From Kryptolebias marmoratus (taxonomy: Eukaryota; Chordata; Actinopteri; Cyprinodontiformes; Rivulidae), in the NCBI RefSeq assembly GCF_001649575.2, contig NC_051449.1:16689776-16753775 (forward strand): a stretch of 64,000 nucleotides of DNA. The letters are read 5' to 3'. This document shows positions 28,476 to 40,283 of the stretch, piece after piece. Under the pieces are notes generated by a model. That model made no database searches. It saw only the letters and a list, made by a program, of their open reading frames with translations, and was not told the origin of the DNA. The position numbers were made by a program, and so were the translations under genes. Each line of letters opens with the position of its first letter. Position 1 is the stretch's first letter.

Positions 28476-30060
28476 TACTTCTTTTAAGGCGGAAAAGACA
28501 TAAACACGTTTAAACGTTTAAAAGAGTACCAGAGAAAATGTTCTCGTGTGAAGCAAGAAACCAAAGTAAACCTGAGTAGATGTGCAGAGAAAATACAGGT
28601 GTACGCCTTTTAACCTAAACTAAATGTAAATTGCATGCTTTTAATTTTGATTCATTTGACTTCTAAAGCCTGAAAAAAATCTGTTTTCAGCTGCACTGTC
28701 AATTAGTGTGAACTATTCCACTCAGCATCATGATGCACATTAATTATTCACTAAGAGTGACGATGAAAAAAAAAACTACTTCATTTGCCTTAAAAACTCT
28801 GATCTGATCGCCGTTAGAAAGCCTAAGTAATAGAATTTTTTCTTCTCTGATGAGACAGAATTGGCCTAACGTTTTATGTAATGTACTGTATGCTGCCTCG
28901 CTGTTGTAGCTTATAGAAACGCAGCGGGAGGTCATGCTGTCTTTATGTAAATGAGGGTTATAGCTGTAATGTAAAGTGTTTTCCAGTTCTGGTGTTAAAA
29001 GGACAGGAGCACCCAGCTGCTTTCTTTAACACGAAACACAATACGCGTGTAGCTCACCTTCTACGTATAATTAAGACATTCTCATTGTCTTTCAGTGCAA
29101 ATGTCTTTTTTGTTCGAACTGAAACTGCCCCAGTTCCTAAAAGCTTGTCAAAACCAGTTCTCCAGAGTAAAGTTTACTATTTTTTACTTCTTTTGCTTAA
29201 ATTTATTACTTTCTTCCACCGCATGAACATGTGGTTAGTTTGCAGCACTTCATGTATTTTAATGCCAGATGTCCAGAATCTTTGCTGGAAAGTGCAACTA
29301 AAATTGGATTATTGATTAGGAGAAAAAAAAAATACTTGAAGGACTGAAAATGTGACTCATTATTTGTCTGTGAAGATCATGCGAGTGTAACAGTGAATTG
29401 CATATATCTGTATTAGTTGCTGGCTTTTATTAATAGCTGGGATTTTAGTCAGAAAATTTCCTTCATATGTATATATTTGTGCTTGCTGTGCCAGCTGTGA
29501 AAGTTCCTTTACATTTTGTGGAAATTTGATTTAGATTAAAAGCGCATTGGTACAAGATAAATATTGAGTTAGTCTAATCGTCTTCATTTTTACAAACTGC
29601 AACTAAAAGACTCAAAAAGCAACACTAACAATGCGGTCCTCACAGCTTGAACAGACGTAGACTAAAAAAATGTTTCAAATATTGAGATCTATTACAATCA
29701 TGTGCATAAAGCTGAGCGTTAGAACTTCAGGGGTTCCTTTAACTAAATATTAATGTCAACAGGCTAAAAGCCACATGATGACAATACACTAATGAGAAAC
29801 ATTTTAGTTTAGAGTGGAAACATTTGATTCAAAATCTCAATTTTGTTACATGATGGCAATAGTTACAGCATACCCCCTATTGTTTCTGTTTTGTTGTCTT
29901 GTAATGTGGAATTTAGATGGAGTTTCAACTACATTGTGAGTAATAAACGTTCACAAATTACTCCAGCAGAATAGAGGTAAATGTGAGAACAATTTACTTT
30001 AATTAACTCTAAAAAAAAAAAAAAAAAAGTAAAACTAAGAAGTGGTTCAGATCCTTTTTA
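28476..30060. other. Sequence lying between the two Tc1 fragments
   Basis: About 1.6 kb, longer than the roughly 0.6 kb of transposase it replaces, with no Tc1 similarity that I can see. It holds poly-A at about 30011-30028. Either a later insertion/rearrangement inside one element, or intron separating two elements. Confidence 0.5.
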
Positions 30061-30061
30061 A

Positions 30062-30704
30062 TTTGCCAAACACACATATTGGAAACTCCCCAAACACATG
30101 AAAGTAGGCGGTGTGGTCGGATGGGAATAAATTAAAATTGAACTTTCAGGCCATCGAAGACCATACACCATATCTGGAGCAAGCCTAGCACCACTCATCA
30201 TGCTGAGAACACCATCCCTACAGTAAAGCAGGGTGGTGGCAGCATCATGCTGCGGAGACATTTTTCATGGGGAACTGGTCAGAGCTGAAGGAAAGATGGA
30301 TGGAGCAAAATACAGAGAAATTCTAGCGGGAAGCCTGTTGGAATCTTCCTGAGATTTGAGACTGGGATGGAGGTTCACCTTCCAGCAGGACAATGACCCT
30401 AAACACCTAGCTGAAGTAACACTCCAGTGGTTTAATGGCCCAGTCAAACCCCAGACCTTAAAACAACTAAGAATCTCTTGTATGATTTAAAGATTGGTGC
30501 ACAGAAGCATCACTCATACAGTTTGAATCAGGTGGAGCAGTTTGAACATAAAAAATAAACTAAAACTCCAGTGGCTAGATGTACCAAGATTGTGGAGTTT
30601 TGAAGCTAAAACCATGGCAAGCCTCTGCTTGTTTCACAATAAATGCATTTTGCATGTTGAGAGAAAGGGAACAAAAATAGGGTGAATACTTTTGCAACTC
30701 ACTG
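30062..30704 (+). pseudogene. Tc1-like transposase, 3' half, decayed, with right terminal repeat
   Basis: The nucleotide text follows the second half of a fish Tc1-like transposase gene: GGAAACTCCCCAAACA, AAATTGAACTTTCAGGCCAT, GAACACCATCCCTAC, GGTGGTGGCAGCATCATGCT, TTCACCTTCCAGCAGGACAA, TGACCCTAAACA, CAGTGGCTAGATGT. Transposases of this type cut and paste at TA sites with a DDE catalytic triad. The reading frame is broken many times, a stretch of the third-acid region is lost, and no long ORF survives. It closes GGTGAATACTTTTGCAACTC ACTG, a degenerate inverted match to the left end at 28141. No TA follows, so the right flank has decayed. The element is dead but could still be a substrate for a relative's transposase; that is inference. 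Confidence 0.85.
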
Positions 30705-32536
30705 AATGACCTACAGTTATGAACAGACCTATTGCCCATTTGGCCTGCAGGTGGTGCTAAATGTAAAGTCAGAGACGAGCACATTTCAGATTTCCTCCTC
30801 TGGGAGCACAAACGCCTGTGTATAATTTAGAAAATCAATTCAGCAGTCCTGAAAGTATTTCAATAAAAGCAAAAGCGATAAAGTGACTGATATTGCCATC
30901 CTGAGCACACATATGTCTGCATTGTGGATGTAATTCAAACAGGACTAAAATCCTTGCTAAGGGCTAGTATCATCTTACAAGTGAACAAACCAGAAACAAA
31001 GCAACTAGACAAAGGCGTTGGCTCAGAATGGGAAGCGAGTTATTGACTTGAATTATAAACGCTATATACACAGCTGTCTGAACTCTTCACGCACTCCCGA
31101 TTTTACATCTGCTTTTCTCGAAGGAAGGTTACATTCAACAAACTTTTCCTTTTCGCAGCGATCTATCACTCAGGGTAAATCAAGAGCAGGCATTCATTTT
31201 CTCCTCCTGAATTTTAAGTCTCCAATGAAATTTTTTTTTTAGAAAAGAAAAGAAAACCACAAAACTACCCAACACAGTATATTTAACCGTACCGCTCCAG
31301 GCCTATTATAAATCTCTGTCGTCTGATCGGATGGAACCAGTGTAAGTAGATTTTGATGTTTCTGAACTGGCTGAATTGTCGAGTTACCGAGGTACAAGCA
31401 GAAGCTAATCAATTCCACTTTCACTCCGTCTGCCATCCAATAAGCCAATCTGTCAGATTTTTTCAAATATGTCTCACACTGGAATAAAACTCTTTCAGAC
31501 TTCACACTGAGCTTCCTCCAATATCAGATTCGGTGACAAGAAAGATGATAAACGACGTGAAGACAAAAGCTGACAGATGTGATAAAGACAATGTTGAATG
31601 GCTAATCAATCTCGTGGGTTGAAGGAAACGAAAGGAGGAAAAAAAAGGAAAAAGAAAAATGGCAGCAGGGATCTCCTGGTGTGAGTCAGCACAGGCAAAA
31701 AGGGGCTGATCGGCACCATTTGCAGCACATGTGTGTCTGCAGACCACATATCTGCGTATCCAAGTGCGACGCCGGCTTCTTTTCTTTTGTTCACCAAAGT
31801 AGTAAAGTCCGACCTTGCTTTTATGATCAAAAAGCGATGCTGTGCGCTTGCGTGTGTTTGAACACCCGGCCTAAAACAATGCAGAAGAAATGCACGCCTG
31901 TTTTCTTTTATAGACTGCTAAAAAAAAACTGACACCAGCACAAACACACTGAAAAATTAGAGCCTGTGAAAACAAGTATTAAAGGAAGTGACAAATGGCT
32001 GCCTCGGACAAGTAATAATAACTTCACCGTGGTGCAGGGGCATGGAACGTAACAGCTTGCAGAGGACTGAGGTGGAGGAGTGAGTAGGCAAGTACGTTTT
32101 TTTTTTTGTTGTTGTTTTTACCCTCGTCGAACGATGGACTCTCCCTCCACTTCTGTTTTCCTCTCTCAGTCCTTCCTATTCACAGATTCAGATCAAAAGT
32201 CCATTATTGCGCCCTAGCTCATCCGTAAATGTGCGTGTACCAGACCTGCATGTCTGTGTTTAAGTCTTCGTGACCTACTTTGACTAGAAATGGACATCCT
32301 GAAACTTGTGGAAAACTCAGATGATGGTCTGTGTTAAATACATGAAGAATCCATTATTTTGGCCACGCCCAACACAGTAAAGTGCCATCTTTGGCTTCTG
32401 AATATGTTATTTTTCCACTTCCACTTTTATTAGGAAACAGTACTACACTCATATAGAAAGCTTCAAACATGCATCATTTATTTTCCACTATTAAAACCAT
32501 AAATCCACATTACTCGCACAGTTTACCCCTTTACTC
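30705..32536. other. Intron 2 stretch, nothing recognised
   Basis: Mixed complexity. Bases 31020-31560 are more balanced, with an 88-codon minus frame of no known domain. Nothing supports an exon. Poly-T at about 32099-32107. Confidence 0.45.
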
Positions 32537-33102
32537 TTAAAGGCGCCTTCATGCTACATAAGGAGTCAAGAAGTCGGCTCAAGGTCAAGTGGTTGCGAGA
32601 CTTTCGTTTTCGCACACACCTTTCATCGTCCACAAGACACTCGGATCAGACCTCCCAGGAAGCTCCTCCCTCCTCCTACGACATTAAAATGGGTTTCTTT
32701 CGGCTGGCTTCTCAACTTTCCTGTCCTTGTAGAGATTTTTGCTTCCCTTACCGCGACCAGACGTGTTTATTAAACTGTCTCCGCTGTCTTTTTGAGTTCA
32801 TAGGTTTCTAAGTTTTGCCGGAACAGTAGCAAAGATGGCTGTATTTTCTAACAGCCTCCAGCTGCTCCTCAGCGGAGCAGTAGAAGCACAAATGACTCCA
32901 TTAAAGCTCTCCGGCTTTTCCGCATAAACACGCCCACAACAACTTCTGACCAATCACACAAAACTTGGCGCAAACCCCTGTGAGAAAAAGTTCGTCCAGA
33001 GCCTTGTGTCGCCACGAGAACAAAATGACGCAATATTTGTCACACAACCATGTGAATGAGAGCCGACTTCGCAACTTCTCATGGAGTATGGAAAGGCCTT
33101 AA
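32537..33102. mobile_element. MITE-like non-autonomous DNA transposon, TTAA-flanked
   Basis: The left end reads TTAA-AGGCGCCTTCATGC and the right end, inverted, reads TTAA-GGCCTTTCCATAC. Both then reach the shared block GAAGTCGGCTC, and degenerate inverted similarity continues for roughly 60-80 bp. The total is about 560 bp with no transposase frame. The TTAA on both sides fits piggyBac-like elements; a TTA duplication (Harbinger-type) fits the same bases. Confidence 0.7.
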
Positions 33103-36100
33103 GCCCCAATCTCACTTTGAAACACTACAGAGGTTGGTTCATATAAGGGCAGCGGTTCTTTTCAACATCCGCCAACAGGATCGGATCAGGAAAAGTTCAG
33201 TTTGAGATCCCACTTTCACATCATTTCTAATCTGTTTTGATTTTACTCTCCGTTGATTAGTTTTTATCCCACTGCGGAGTAAGCTGGGTGAAAGTAAACA
33301 CAGCAGCTTTGCGGCTCTCCAGGGGGTGACAATGTTGGTCCATCTGTCCGACATTTTAGTTCAGATTAAAATATGCAGACAACCGCCTCATGGATTGCCC
33401 TGAACTTTGTTACATAAATGCTCCAAGCAGATCGAAATATAATAACTTTGGTATTTCTTTTGCTTTTTAATTCAGGAGGCAGCATCTCAAAGTGTCCAGC
33501 AGTTCAGCTTTAATGGAGGGCACCCACAGCTTCCGGTTCTCAGCAAAGTCTTTCTCTTCGTTATTTTTTTCCATGCAACGTTTTATCTTGGATTTCAACA
33601 CATGTCATTCAATCCCCTGCGAGCGCAATGAGCCCGTCTCACGCAGCTGTAATTCAAAATACTGCAGAGGTGGCACACTATACTAAGAAAGGGCTCATCG
33701 TGCTGCTCATATGCAAAGCAGGTGGGGGTTATTCAGTGAGTAAATCACATCTCTGCTTCAGCATCTTTAGACTTTTTAGGATACATCCACCTGCTTCCCT
33801 GACAGGCAGATGTTTCTGTTCTTTTTCTTTTTTTTTTTTAATTTAAGCTCATCTTCAAACTTGAACATGTGTTCAAGGCTCATCTACCATTTTATCTGCT
33901 TTCAAACTCTAAACGTTCGGCGTGAAAAGGTCCCCTTTTTGTAAACTGATTAAAGCAGGTAAGATAAAAGCAATAAATAAATGATTTTGTTTGATGCAGT
34001 ATTTATCGGACTACCTTTTGTTACGCATATTTAAAAATTCTTGTGCCCTTGGCTGTTTCAAACTGAGGCGATAATGAGGCGTATTCATGTGCCTCTGTTT
34101 GCTGGAAATCGTGTTAGGAGTTAATTCTGAACGTTTCATGTCAGACATCATGTTGCAAGTTAAGAGAAATCAGAAATTAACTCACAACTGGGTTAGAAAA
34201 GATCTCCGGGAATGATGAACAATCACTGGAGATGATATCATGCATGTACCAGCATGAGATTGACAAATTAGGAAAAAAGGTTAGGAACTAGCTCTGTCTT
34301 GCTGGTTAACTTTTATATGGAATGGTTAATGATAAAAAAAACATTCTATTTTATTTATTTTTCTACTTTACAGATTAAAAAATAGTTTGACAGGCTAAAT
34401 TGTGCACGACTCAAAAAGAAAGTTTGATTGTTTGTTCTAAAAAAAACTTCAGTTCAAATCACCTTTTGTGTGTGAGCCTCAGAGGCCATCTTGTGATGCA
34501 GTTTTGAGAGTCAGCCGCTCTTTTTCCTCGCTGTGAATAGGCAGGACCGTGGCCTTGACTGGTTCATAAATCAGTACTGAAACGGAAAACAATTTTTAAA
34601 AAATGTGTGGAATGAAGTTCCAATATACCACACACGGTAAGTGTTTGATTTTTCAGTCATTTACTGAAGAATGTTGGTTGAAAATGTTCTAGGAAATGGT
34701 ATGTCTGTTAATCTTGTTGATTTTATTTTTCTAAAAAGCTTATGTGAGGCTGCAGAGGCCGAAAAAAAAATTGCAAATGAAGCAGAAGTCTCGTGATTAT
34801 CAGCATTTTGATTAGTCGAGGCCACAGAGCCCCAGAGAAACCTGTTTGGAGTCAAAATGCCTACCAGCGTTCTGAAAACATGCTCATCTGTAAAGATGTC
34901 TGTTCGAGAGTGTAATTAGAAAATTATAAGTATCGTGGTTGTTACTATCAGGGAAAGAGTTCCAGGTTGCAAAACTGAATCATGTGAACCTATATTATAT
35001 GTGTTTAAATAAATCCCCCAGCTCTTACTGGACATTAGGGGTGTAATAAGATCTCAAACGACGAAATAAGACAAGATTTAAACAGTATGTTTCTGAAGAA
35101 AAGCTTTTGCCACTAACTCATTTGACTGGTCTTTTTCTTTTTCTGATTTCTTATGAGTATCTTCAGACCTTAAAACAGAACTTCAACTACACATGGCCTT
35201 CTAACTTCTTATTAAAGCTGCATAACATTCAACCTCAGGGGGTCTAACTTCTCTTCACATGGGGCCGAAAAAATCTGATTTCCTATATCAAAATATTCAT
35301 ACAGAAATATGAAAGTACCTTTCTCAATGTATCTTATTTATCAGGAATTAAGACTTTATTAATTTCTTATATCTTCCTTTTTATCACAAGTTTTTATCTG
35401 ATTTCTAATGAAAACATTTTACCACAACCCAAAAAAAATAGTTAAAATAAAATTTTTGATTAAAATTCAAACAGTTACAAACATTTCACCTTAAAATTAA
35501 GGATGAAAACACACAAAAATATAATGGATAAATTAATTTCAGGCACGCACGCTGTAGCTGGGGTGTGCTTTGACAGACCTGTGTCTGGTTCTGAGTTAAC
35601 CAAGGACTAAAGTGGACATTAGAGTGAAACTTCTCTGAGGAAATGGTACACTCAGATTTAGTTTCACCTCCACCTCAAAGTTTGGAAACTGCAGCAGAGA
35701 ATGGTGAGTGTTTTGTGACTTTATTTAACTTATTCACCCGTTGGTGGTAAGATTCAAGCAGCCACGCTGAGGCAGCACTTGGTTAAATAGAAAACTATTG
35801 AGACCATGTAGGACCAGGTCAGACAATCAAAAAAAACAGCATTACAGTACACATAGGAGTACCACTGGTCTTAAGGGTACACTATGAACTTGAGTGTTTT
35901 TAGTGTTTTGTCTCTGTTTTGCCATTTTTTATGCTATATTTGTTTTATTCTGGAGATTCAAAACCATAAATTTCTTCTTCTGCTTTTGCTTACTCGTGTC
36001 AAAGTAAAGTCTTATCCTTCCTGTGACACCAATTCTTACAATAGAACAAAATGTTCGGAAATCTGTCAAAAATGAAATTACAAGTGAGTGCAGCAGTACA

Positions 36101-36832
36101 GAAAATCCAAGAATTGGATACTTTCAACCAAATAAATTTTTTGGATCCAGGTGTAGGTTCACAGTGTGCTACATGAGTACTAATTGGGTTCATTAGACTC
36201 ACACGTTAAAAGCTCAACAGTGTTAGACAAGTGGCAACCATGGATCATGTTTCCATTCACACAGGAGCAGAAACCGTCTTAATGCAGTACAGTTCAAAAT
36301 CAGATTACCTCCGACACTGCCACAGAGTCAAAAATGAAAGAGGAGTTGCAAAGAATGAGCACATCGGGTAACATCTGAGCACTGTGATGAATATTCTGCC
36401 GCTCATTATTTTATAATGATCAAACACAGTTCAGCTCTGAAGGCTAATCTTAGCTATTCTGAAAATAAAATCAAGGTGACTTAGTCTCGACTTTGTGCTG
36501 CCTCATCACACGCAGTCATGCCAACAAAGGTGCTCAAACTTTAACAAAACGTATGGAAATGATGCCTTCCACCACTTCAGGGTAAAATCACATCGCGCAG
36601 ACGTGGCTTAAGGCTCTCTAAATCAACATGCTATGACATATTTGTGACACACTGGCTTAGTTGGGCATTCCATCACTGGTGTTTACTGTTTACTGTCACC
36701 TTGTTTTTCCCTGAAAGGACTGGAGGAATTATCCTCTCTACTTTCTGGTGTTCATCTTTCATTAAATGTGACAACCTCCCATGGGTTTTGCACAAACACG
36801 GACTCAGAGGCAAACGCACAAAGACGTCTAAC
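33103..36832. other. Intron 2, 5' part next to exon 2
   Basis: No exon recognised. A short degraded repeat-like block (about 35030-35085, AGGGGTGTAATAAGATCTC) is possible. More complex patches lie at 34060-34260 and 36230-36660. The exon 2 donor, GTTAGA in minus orientation, borders this stretch. Confidence 0.45.
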
Positions 36833-36969
36833 CTGCTCTTTGACGGAGGCGAGGATGGCAGAGGTGGTTTCAGACTCGGAGCCGTCTCCATTGGAGGCAT
36901 TGAGGACAGGGCTCAACATGGCGGCGGCGCTGGCACTGTCAGACGCCACCTCAGGCACTGGCATACCTC
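36833..36969 (-). CDS. ctnnd2: ctnnd2 exon 2 (delta-catenin 2, N-terminal segment), internal coding exon
   Basis: Delta-catenin 2 is a neuronal armadillo protein of the p120-catenin family. It binds the cadherin juxtamembrane region at adherens junctions and synapses and shapes dendrites. This 137-bp exon enters with two bases of a split glycine codon and then reads [11 protein letters not shown]...[29 protein letters not shown] (45 codons). The [20 protein letters not shown] block matches vertebrate CTNND2 and fits the paralogue PKP4 much less well. The acceptor is a T-rich tract ending TTTTCCAG before GAGGTATG. The donor is CAG followed by GTTAGA. The exon ends in phase 0 after Q, exactly where the exon at 16095-16207 resumes with E. 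It is flanked by very long introns. The residues after MPVPE are more divergent and alanine-rich than I recall in mammals. Seen: frame, splice sites. Known: family role. Paralogue a/b is not resolved. Confidence 0.95.
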
Positions 36970-37410
36970 CTGGAAAACAAAGAAATAACAAACAGTTTAC
37001 TAAAATTAAAGGCACTGATAGGCCAATTTTTGTGCAAAAACATTGTCCCACTTAAACTTTATCTCACTTCTGTACTTAACTATGAGAGAAAAAGTTAATT
37101 TAAGTACAAATGCTGAAGATCTGCACATTTTTAACTTCTATTTCTCCAGATATTTTTTTCTTTTAATTTTGAATAAAACAAAACAAAAAAAAAAGACAAT
37201 GACTGACCTTTAAGGTAGTCAATCAGTTATACTTCTCATAATAAAGTAATTGTTTAAAGAGACACAGACCCTCCCACAACCCTGAACAGGACAAAGTGAG
37301 AACAGAAAATTAACGGATGTTTCATTGTGACAAGCTTGACAGCTGAGTATGTACACAATCACTGTTGAAGGCAAGATTACAGTATTTTAAATGACTTATA
37401 AGCCTTACTT
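36970..37410. other. Intron 1, 3' end next to exon 2
   Basis: Contains the T-rich acceptor tract of exon 2 in minus orientation; otherwise AT-rich with no repeat named. Confidence 0.6.
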
Positions 37411-37891
37411 AAATAGACAGTTCAGATTTTTTTTGAAGTGGGGTTTTGTGGAAGGCTTATGAACACATAATATCTTACTTGTTGTAGATAGCTCTTTAAA
37501 TGAACTCAATTTGTAGAAATAGTTTAATTCTGACCAGGTATTCTTAAAACAAATCAAGTCTCAAATATTTCAAAGTGGTTCATTTGATCTGTATTTTATA
37601 AACCTAGATTTAGCATTTCTGGAGCACTCCCACCAGGAATATCATCCTAATTCTGCTATATTCACCATGCAAAATTAACAGCGGTGTAAAGGTTTACAAA
37701 ATATTGTGCTGAAGAAGTTTAAAGACGACCCCACTCTCTTTGGGCCCACACAGACTAGCTGTTTAGGTCAGAATCAAGAACTTATTCTCCAAACTGAGGC
37801 CATTCAAAGATCTATGTACAACTGGTAAGTTATTAGGTGTTTATAATCTTTCCACAGAACTCCACTTTAAAAGATCTGAACTAGCCCTTTA
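37411..37891. mobile_element. MITE-like element (family D) with inverted ends
   Basis: The left end, ACAGTTCAGATTTTTTTTGA followed by AGTGGGG, is an inverted match of the right end, which read in reverse is AAAGGGCTAGTTCAGATCTT then TTAAAGTGG. TTAA touches both ends. The total is about 480 bp, non-coding. It matches a non-autonomous fish element I recall only by its ends. Confidence 0.65.
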
Positions 37892-38040
37892 AGAATTTAG
37901 AGCATTATTAGTTAACAGATTTTAATGTGTGCATGTGTATAGCAACTGCAAAGTTGTACGGTTAAAGATAGGGTTTTTTTTTTGTTTTTTTTTCTAAGAA
38001 ATCAGTTCTGCAAGATATTAGAAAAAACATACAATTATTT

Positions 38041-38105
38041 TGATATGATATGATATGATATGATATGATATGATATGATATGATATGATATGATATGATA
38101 TGATA
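38041..38105 (+). repeat. (TGATA)13 pentanucleotide microsatellite
   Basis: Thirteen uninterrupted TGATA units, the purest simple repeat in the window. In the ctnnd2 strand the unit is TATCA. Confidence 0.97.
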
Positions 38106-38554
38106 CATTAAACATTGAGATGACAAAATCATGTGTGATAAAACCACATTCATCAACACTTTCCTTGTGTGTTAGCATCTTAACCATTATCATTTAAATC
38201 AGGATTACATTACATCAGTGAGAGTAAGAGTCCATTAAATTGGCCAAATATAATATTGGTACTTGGGCTACAACTATGATTTATTGCAGTCCAAGAAGTT
38301 CTTTGCAATATTGATGCACAGATCCTGCGCAACTGATGAATTTTTGATATATAGTGTGCAGCCCTGATGAAAATTAAAAAGTGTAAAATTTAAACGAATT
38401 GATAGATTCCTTAAATACTAATTGTTCAGAAATTTTCTAAATGAATTGGTACATGTCTGCAATCATGTACCTGATGATATCCATGCACAGTTTTGCTCAT
38501 TTTTCATCTACCACAAATATTAGATGACAACAGTACAATAACCCAACTGCATGT
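38106..38554. other. Intron 1 stretch, nothing recognised
   Basis: AT-rich, no repeat or exon signature. Confidence 0.5.
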
Positions 38555-38730
38555 GTTTCCTGAATAGACAGAGTTATAACCCTTTTTGTGCTGGCTGTGG
38601 TGGCCATCTTGAATTGAGCTAACTCCAAATGTTAAAGAGTTGTATGTATACGTTCGCTGATTGTTTCCTGAAAGTTTAATTATATTATGTCCAGTGACTC
38701 ATGAGGTATTTTGCTAACACTACAGTCATT
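38555..38730 (+). repeat. Dispersed repeat family A, 3' half only, plus orientation
   Basis: Signatures ACAGAGTTATAACC, GGCTGTGGTGGCCATCTTGA, TTAAAGAGTTGTATGTATAC, GTCCAGTGACTCATGAGGTA and TTTTGCTAAC in the expected order. Confidence 0.72.
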
Positions 38731-40283
38731 TCATCTTCAGGGAATAATAATAATTATGGTTATAGGTGCAGTATATAAATAATATTTAAACTCAAGAACC
38801 ATGAACCATAGTAGGATTGGGAAAATGTTTAACTGTAGAATAGAAACTTATCAGTACCATATTACCATAAAACATGTGGACAGCTCAGTTATCCAAAGTC
38901 AAAACTTGCTAGCTTCGAGACTTCTAGCACCAGATGATCTTTTATTCACACACACACACACTGAAGGAAAAATCTGAGCCATGTGTCATCCTGTATTTGA
39001 ACGTAGGAGAACATGGGCTCCACATGTGCCATGTAATCCTGATGCTGCACGGAGCCGGTGGAACAGCTGCACCAGGCAGCTTTACATGCCGAGGAATCTG
39101 CACACACACACACACACACACAAGCCCCAGGCCGAAGTAAAGAAAGTGGAGTGAGTGAGCAGAGTGCAGGGATAAGAGTGGAAACGAGGAGAGTGGTGGA
39201 AAAATTGAGAGCCTGCGAGACCTCAATGAGAGTGATGTGAGGAGAAAGGAGGAGCAGGAGGACGATGGGGGAAAGAAGAGGAGATGAGAGGAGAAAACAG
39301 CTATTCTTGCACGCTGCTAGGCAACAATCTCTGGTCAGTGAAGGCTGCTCGTATGGCTGACCTGCTTCACTCGTCTTCCATTTTGGAGAGCACTCCTCTT
39401 CCTCTTCCCCTCCATCTATCTCTTCACCCATTGCCGTTTCTAAACCTAAATTTTTCATCACCGTCCACCTTGTTACTTACACTTTGTCATTTTCCTCCTC
39501 CCCATCGCTTCTTTTCCCCTTTTGCTTCAAAACTTGATTGCCCCTCCTCTCCCTACCCGTTTTTCTTCACTTGACCTGCTTTAGAGTCTTTTCTTCTCAG
39601 CACATTTCTGCTTTATTAGGCAGCATCCGGCAGAGGGTGACAGAAAGAGGATGTCCAGAAACGGTGGATTAGAACCTGCTACGCTACAGTGCACCTAAGC
39701 TCTTCCAGCACCAGCTCCCTCCTCCTCTGTGCATGCACCGTACCTCTGGTAAACAGGCTGCTTATCTGGCCCCGTGACATCGCTGCATGTGTAACATTTT
39801 TCACACCAGCTCTTTTTTTGGTAATCTCCAACTGTGCCATCACACCAACAGAAATATTGTGGTCTACATTTATTTTTTTATTATTATTTTTTAAATCAGG
39901 CCTGCGTATTTCTCACCTGTTTTCATTTTTGCTCTCTCTTTGGTCCCACCACACACAGTGTCATCACTTCTGCTAACTCCAATCTCCTTCATTGCATTCC
40001 CTCTCTAAAGAAATGAGTCAAAGCCCATTATTATGTTCTTTTTTTTTACTTTATTTTATTAAGAAAAGGGCCAAGATTCATATTAGCTGTGGCAGAGTAA
40101 GCTGTTAATCAGGTGTTTGACTGCTGCCAAATCTACCCATTATTAAGCATGAGGCAAAACATTGTAACTTTTGCTAAACAGCGGCACCTGTGGTCACATT
40201 TGGTCATTGCAGATTTCTGAAAAGAATAATTTTTAAACTCATTTTTCTTTTTTTTTTCTCCAAACAAAAAAAAGAGTTGCTTC
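38731..40283. other. Intron 1 stretch with CA repeat and purine/pyrimidine blocks
   Basis: (CA)11 at 39101-39122; GA-rich at 39130-39300 and CT-rich at 39380-39570. The longest minus frame in the window (171 codons, 38946-39461) owes its length to these biased tracts and reads CVCVCVC through the microsatellite. Confidence 0.55.
39101..39122 (+). repeat. (CA)11 microsatellite
   Basis: Eleven uninterrupted units. Confidence 0.95.

Noticed and set aside
36752..36832. C-terminal extension of the frame covering exon 2 ([11 protein letters not shown]...)
   Set aside because: Lies beyond the CAG|GTTAGA donor; the known protein continues with ELQFERL from the exon at 16207.
38946..39461. Longest minus ORF (171 codons)
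   Set aside because: Open because of GA/CT-rich and (CA)n tracts; reads CVCVCVC through a microsatellite and has no domain.
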